From Stenotrophomonas maltophilia (GTDB lineage Bacteria > Pseudomonadota > Gammaproteobacteria > Xanthomonadales > Xanthomonadaceae), in assembly GCA_002386405.1 (NCBI GenBank), contig DGIP01000284.1:1-8361 (forward strand): a stretch of 8,361 bases of DNA. The letters are read 5' to 3'. The translations under genes were made by a program, and so were the position numbers. Positions within the stretch are counted from its first letter, which is position 1. Every line of letters starts with the position of its first letter. Below, one piece after another: positions 6,089-8,361 of this stretch. The notes below the pieces were generated by a model. It saw nothing but the letters and a program-made list of their open reading frames with translations, ran no database searches and was not told the origin of the DNA.

Positions 6089-7453
6089 ATGATCCGCCGA
6101 TCCCTCGCTATTGCGCTGGCCGCCGCCCTGCTGCCGATGACCGCCTCTGCCGCCGACCTGCTGCAGGTCTACGAAATGGCGCGCAACGGCGATCCGCAGC
6201 TGTCCGCGGCTGAATCGACCCGTCTGTTCGACAAGGAAGGCGCCGTGCAGGCCCGTGCCGCACTGCTGCCGCAGATCAATGGCGAGGCTTCGCTCACGCA
6301 GAACCGCACCACGCCGAACCACGACGTCAGCTCCACCTCGTTCACCACCAAGAACCGCAACTACGGCCTGAGCGCGTCGCAGACGCTGTTCAACTGGACG
6401 CAGATCTCCAACCTGCGTTCGCAGCGCGAGCTGAGCAAGGCGGCGGACTTCACCCTGGATTCGGCCAACGACGACCTGATCACGCGCACCTCGGCGGCGT
6501 ACTTCAACGTGCTGGTGGGCATCGAATCGCTGTCGGCGGCGCAGACCAACGAAGCGGCGGCCAAGAAGCAGTTCGACTTCGCCGACAAGCGCCTGGAAGT
6601 GGGCCTGGCCCCGATAACCGACGTGCATGAAGCGCGCGCCCAGTACGACCAGGCCCGCGCCAACACGATCATTGCGCAGAACACCCTGGCCGACGCCTAC
6701 CAGGCGCTGACCGAACTGACCGGCCAGCCGGTCACCGACCTGCGCGCGCTGCCGGCTGATTTCCGCCCGGAACTGCCGGCCAAGTACGCCACCGTTGACC
6801 AGCTGGTCAACGAAGCGGTGGCCCAGAATCCGGCGCTGAAGTCGCAGGAGCTGAAGGTGAGCGCGGCCGAAGCGAGCGTGTCCGCCGCCCGCGGTGGCCA
6901 CTACCCGACCCTGTCGCTGGGTGCCACCGCCGGCCGTTCGGCCAGCTGGGGTGACGTGGTGGGCAGCGGTTCGAACTTCAGCCCGGACCAGCGCAGCAAC
7001 AGCATCGGCCTGACCCTGAGCGTGCCGATCTTCTCCGGTGGCGCCACCCAGTCCGGCGTGCGCCAGGCCCTGGCCCAGCGCGATATCGCCCAGGACGGTT
7101 ACGAGCAGCAGAAGCGCGCCCTGGACCGCAACACCCGCAACGCCTACCAGACCCTGGTGGCCGGCATCAGCGAAGTGGAAGCGCGCCGCCTGGCGGTGGT
7201 CTCGGCGCAGAGCGCGTACGACGCGTCTCAGGTCGGCCTGGAAGTGGGTACCCGCACCGTGCTGGACGTGATCCAGAACCAGCGCATCCTGTTCTCGGCC
7301 CAGCTCGAGTACGCCAACGCCCGCTACACCTTCCTGCAGAACCGTCTGCTGTTGGGCCAGGCAGTCGGCACGCTGGACATCGCCGACCTGCAGGACATCA
7401 ACCGCCTGCTGACCCTGCAGGCCGCAACGCCGAGCACCCAGGTCAACAACTGA
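6089..7453 (+). CDS. tolC: TolC-family outer membrane efflux channel
   Basis: A 454-residue outer-membrane channel subunit; the trimer forms a beta-barrel with a long periplasmic alpha-helical tunnel used by RND pumps and type I secretion. It starts with a Sec signal peptide (MIRRSLAIALAAALLPMTASA, cleavage likely after A21). The mature N-terminus DLLQVYEMARNGDPQLSAAE is typical of the family. The two structural repeats show as KRLEVGLAPITDVHEARAQY (167-186) and VGLEVGTRTVLDVIQNQRIL (382-401), with the equivalent YFNVLVG (138-144) and YQTLVAG (353-359) helices. Length and motifs fit the TolC type rather than the lipoprotein OprM type, since no lipobox is present. It is second in the pcm-tolC operon and closed by a strong terminator. 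It is the evident partner of SmeO-SmeP, and TolC-type channels usually serve several pumps. In S. maltophilia it is called tolCSm. Confidence 0.94.
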   Translation: MIRRSLAIALAAALLPMTASAADLLQVYEMARNGDPQLSAAESTRLFDKEGAVQARAALLPQINGEASLTQNRTTPNHDVSSTSFTTKNRNYGLSASQTLFNWTQISNLRSQRELSKAADFTLDSANDDLITRTSAAYFNVLVGIESLSAAQTNEAAAKKQFDFADKRLEVGLAPITDVHEARAQYDQARANTIIAQNTLADAYQALTELTGQPVTDLRALPADFRPELPAKYATVDQLVNEAVAQNPALKSQELKVSAAEASVSAARGGHYPTLSLGATAGRSASWGDVVGSGSNFSPDQRSNSIGLTLSVPIFSGGATQSGVRQALAQRDIAQDGYEQQKRALDRNTRNAYQTLVAGISEVEARRLAVVSAQSAYDASQVGLEVGTRTVLDVIQNQRILFSAQLEYANARYTFLQNRLLLGQAVGTLDIADLQDINRLLTLQAATPSTQVNN

Positions 7454-7476
7454 CCGCAGCGCAAGGCGGAAACCAG

Positions 7477-7503
7477 AAAAGCCACCCGAAAGGGTGGCTT
7501 TTT
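7477..7503. terminator. Bidirectional intrinsic terminator between tolC and waaA
   Basis: GCCACCC (7481-7487), a GAAA tetraloop and GGGTGGC (7492-7498) form a 7-bp stem, extended by A-T pairs from AAAA (7477-7480) and TTTTT (7499-7503). The T-run serves tolC on the plus strand. On the minus strand the stem is followed by TTTT, so it can also stop waaA transcripts. It lies 23 nt after the tolC stop. Confidence 0.92.
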
Positions 7504-7504
7504 C

Positions 7505-7564
7505 GTAGCGACACGCCATGCGTGTCCCACGGATCGCCGGCAGACACGCATGGCGTGTCCCTAC
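7505..7564. repeat. Inverted dimer of SMAG-type REP stem-loops
   Basis: The plus unit is GTAG (7505-7508), C, then GACACGC-CAT-GCGTGTC (7510-7526). The minus unit is CTAC (7561-7564) preceded by GACACGC-ATG-GCGTGTC (7543-7559). The 22-nt arms are reverse complements in 21 of 22 positions, separated by 16 nt. The DNA or RNA can form two small hairpins or one long one. It fills most of the gap between the terminator and the waaA stop and would be transcribed at the 3' end of waaA mRNA. Confidence 0.85.
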
Positions 7565-7571
7565 GCCGAGG

Positions 7572-8361
7572 TCACTCCAAAGGCGGCGGCAATCGCGGGG
7601 CGATCAATTCGACCGTGCGTTTGAGCGCGCCACGACCGTTGCTGACCAACGCGCACCCTGCGCTTGCCATGTCTTCCCGTGCTTCCGGATCGCGCAGCAG
7701 GGTGAGCAGTGCATCGCCCACGCCCGCCACGTCATCGGCGATCAATACCGCGCCCGCTTCGCGCATGCGCCGGGAGATCTCGGCGAAGTTGTGCAGGTGC
7801 GGCCCGGTCACCGTGGCGGTGCCCATTGCCGCCGGCTCGAGCAGGTTGTGGCCGCCGATCGGCTGCAGGCTGCCGCCGACGAACGCCACCTGTGCGCAGC
7901 CGTAGAACGCCATCAGTTCGCCCAGCGTATCGATCACGAACACATCGCTGTCGGCCTGCGGCCAGCGTTGCTGGCGGCGTGTGCTGACCTTCCAGCCCTG
8001 CTCGCGTGCCAGCGCTTCCACGCGCGGGAAGCGCTCGGGATGGCGCGGCGCCCACAACAGCAACAGGCCCGGAATTTCCTGGCGCAGGCGGCGGTGCAGG
8101 TCGATGGTGGCCTGTTCCTCGCCTTCGTGCGTGCTGGCCGCGATCCACACCGGGCGCGTGCCGGGCACGGCGGCGTGGAAATCGGCGGTGAACTCCCGCA
8201 CGTTCGGCGTGGCGATGTCGAACTTCAGGTTGCCCAGCGGCTGCACCTGTTCGGGCAGCGCACCGAGCTGGATGAAGCGCTCGGCGTCGTCGGCAGACTG
8301 CGCGGCCACGCAGGTAACCGTGCGCAGGGTGCGCCCGATCAGCGGGCGCAGCAGGCGGTAG
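7572..8361 (-). CDS. waaA: 3-deoxy-D-manno-octulosonic acid (Kdo) transferase, C-terminal part (5' end outside window)
   Basis: The reading frame is open to the right edge, so about the first 160-170 residues are missing; 262 residues plus stop are present. The protein is WaaA/KdtA (GT30 family, GT-B fold), which adds Kdo from CMP-Kdo to lipid A precursor at the cytoplasmic face of the inner membrane. Visible motifs, in order: AAQSADDAERFIQLGA, GNLKFD, ASTHEGEE, WAPRHPERF, DTLGEL, then FVGGSLQPIGGHNLLEPAA and GPHLHNFAEI in the nucleotide-sugar-binding C-terminal domain. The GTG at 8309 is not the start, since homologous sequence (YRLLRPLIGRTLRTVTC) continues upstream of it. It is convergent with tolC, and this order suggests neighbourhood rather than shared function. 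No irregularity is visible in the part seen. Confidence 0.92.
   Translation of the reverse strand, partial: YRLLRPLIGRTLRTVTCVAAQSADDAERFIQLGALPEQVQPLGNLKFDIATPNVREFTADFHAAVPGTRPVWIAASTHEGEEQATIDLHRRLRQEIPGLLLLWAPRHPERFPRVEALAREQGWKVSTRRQQRWPQADSDVFVIDTLGELMAFYGCAQVAFVGGSLQPIGGHNLLEPAAMGTATVTGPHLHNFAEISRRMREAGAVLIADDVAGVGDALLTLLRDPEAREDMASAGCALVSNGRGALKRTVELIAPRLPPPLE

Noticed and set aside
5999..7519. Minus-strand open frame of 506 codons opposite tolC
   Set aside because: It is antisense to tolC and would run through the tolC terminator; composition is low complexity.
8307..8309. GTG at 8309 as start of a complete minus-strand gene
   Set aside because: The same frame continues to the window edge with WaaA-like sequence, so the gene is cut by the edge and not started there.
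1..8361. CRISPR array, tRNA, rRNA, insertion sequence, toxin-antitoxin or phage genes
   Set aside because: Looked for on both strands by eye; no regularly spaced repeats, cloverleaf, transposase or phage-like protein was found. Base composition is even apart from the AT-rich promoter gap at 4551-4612.

Overview
This is high-GC proteobacterial DNA, most likely from Stenotrophomonas (Xanthomonadales, S. maltophilia complex or a close relative). Two things point there. The gene order and protein families match the cluster described in S. maltophilia as tolCSm-pcm-smeRo-smeO-smeP. The intergenic gaps also carry paired stem-loops headed by GTAG, the hallmark of the SMAG repeats of Stenotrophomonas. 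No database search was possible, so species and gene names rest on recognition of motifs and synteny.

Layout. Positions 1-180 are non-coding: a G/C-rich inverted repeat (9-40) and a pair of oppositely oriented SMAG-type stem-loops (93-120 and 147-173). Positions 181-4489 hold two minus-strand genes, transcribed smeO (periplasmic adaptor lipoprotein) then smeP (RND inner-membrane transporter), 4 nt apart. Positions 4490-4612 are a divergent control region, unusually AT-rich for this window, with two 20-bp direct repeats 26 bp apart; these are the best candidates for the regulator's operators. Positions 4613-5284 encode the TetR-family regulator smeRo. Positions 5285-5421 are a 137-bp gap with a hairpin and a possible -10 element. 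Positions 5422-7453 hold pcm (an isoaspartate-methyltransferase-like protein) and tolC (outer-membrane channel), 16 nt apart on the plus strand. A strong bidirectional intrinsic terminator (7477-7503) and a nearly symmetrical SMAG dimer (7505-7564) separate tolC from the convergent waaA (Kdo transferase), whose 5' part lies beyond the right edge.

How the genes work together. SmeO, SmeP and TolC form a tripartite drug efflux pump spanning inner membrane, periplasm and outer membrane. SmeRo sits between the two transcription units and, by position and by published work on the S. maltophilia cluster, represses them. The Pcm-like protein is co-transcribed with TolC, but its role is unclear: it keeps the S-adenosylmethionine site and lacks the usual isoaspartyl substrate motif. 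WaaA belongs to lipopolysaccharide core synthesis and is probably only a neighbour.

No wholly new system is evident. The most interesting points are the operator-like repeats, the apparently leaderless regulator mRNA, the degenerate Pcm paralogue tied to TolC, an Arg in place of the usual proton-relay Lys in the pump, and the two SMAG dimers.
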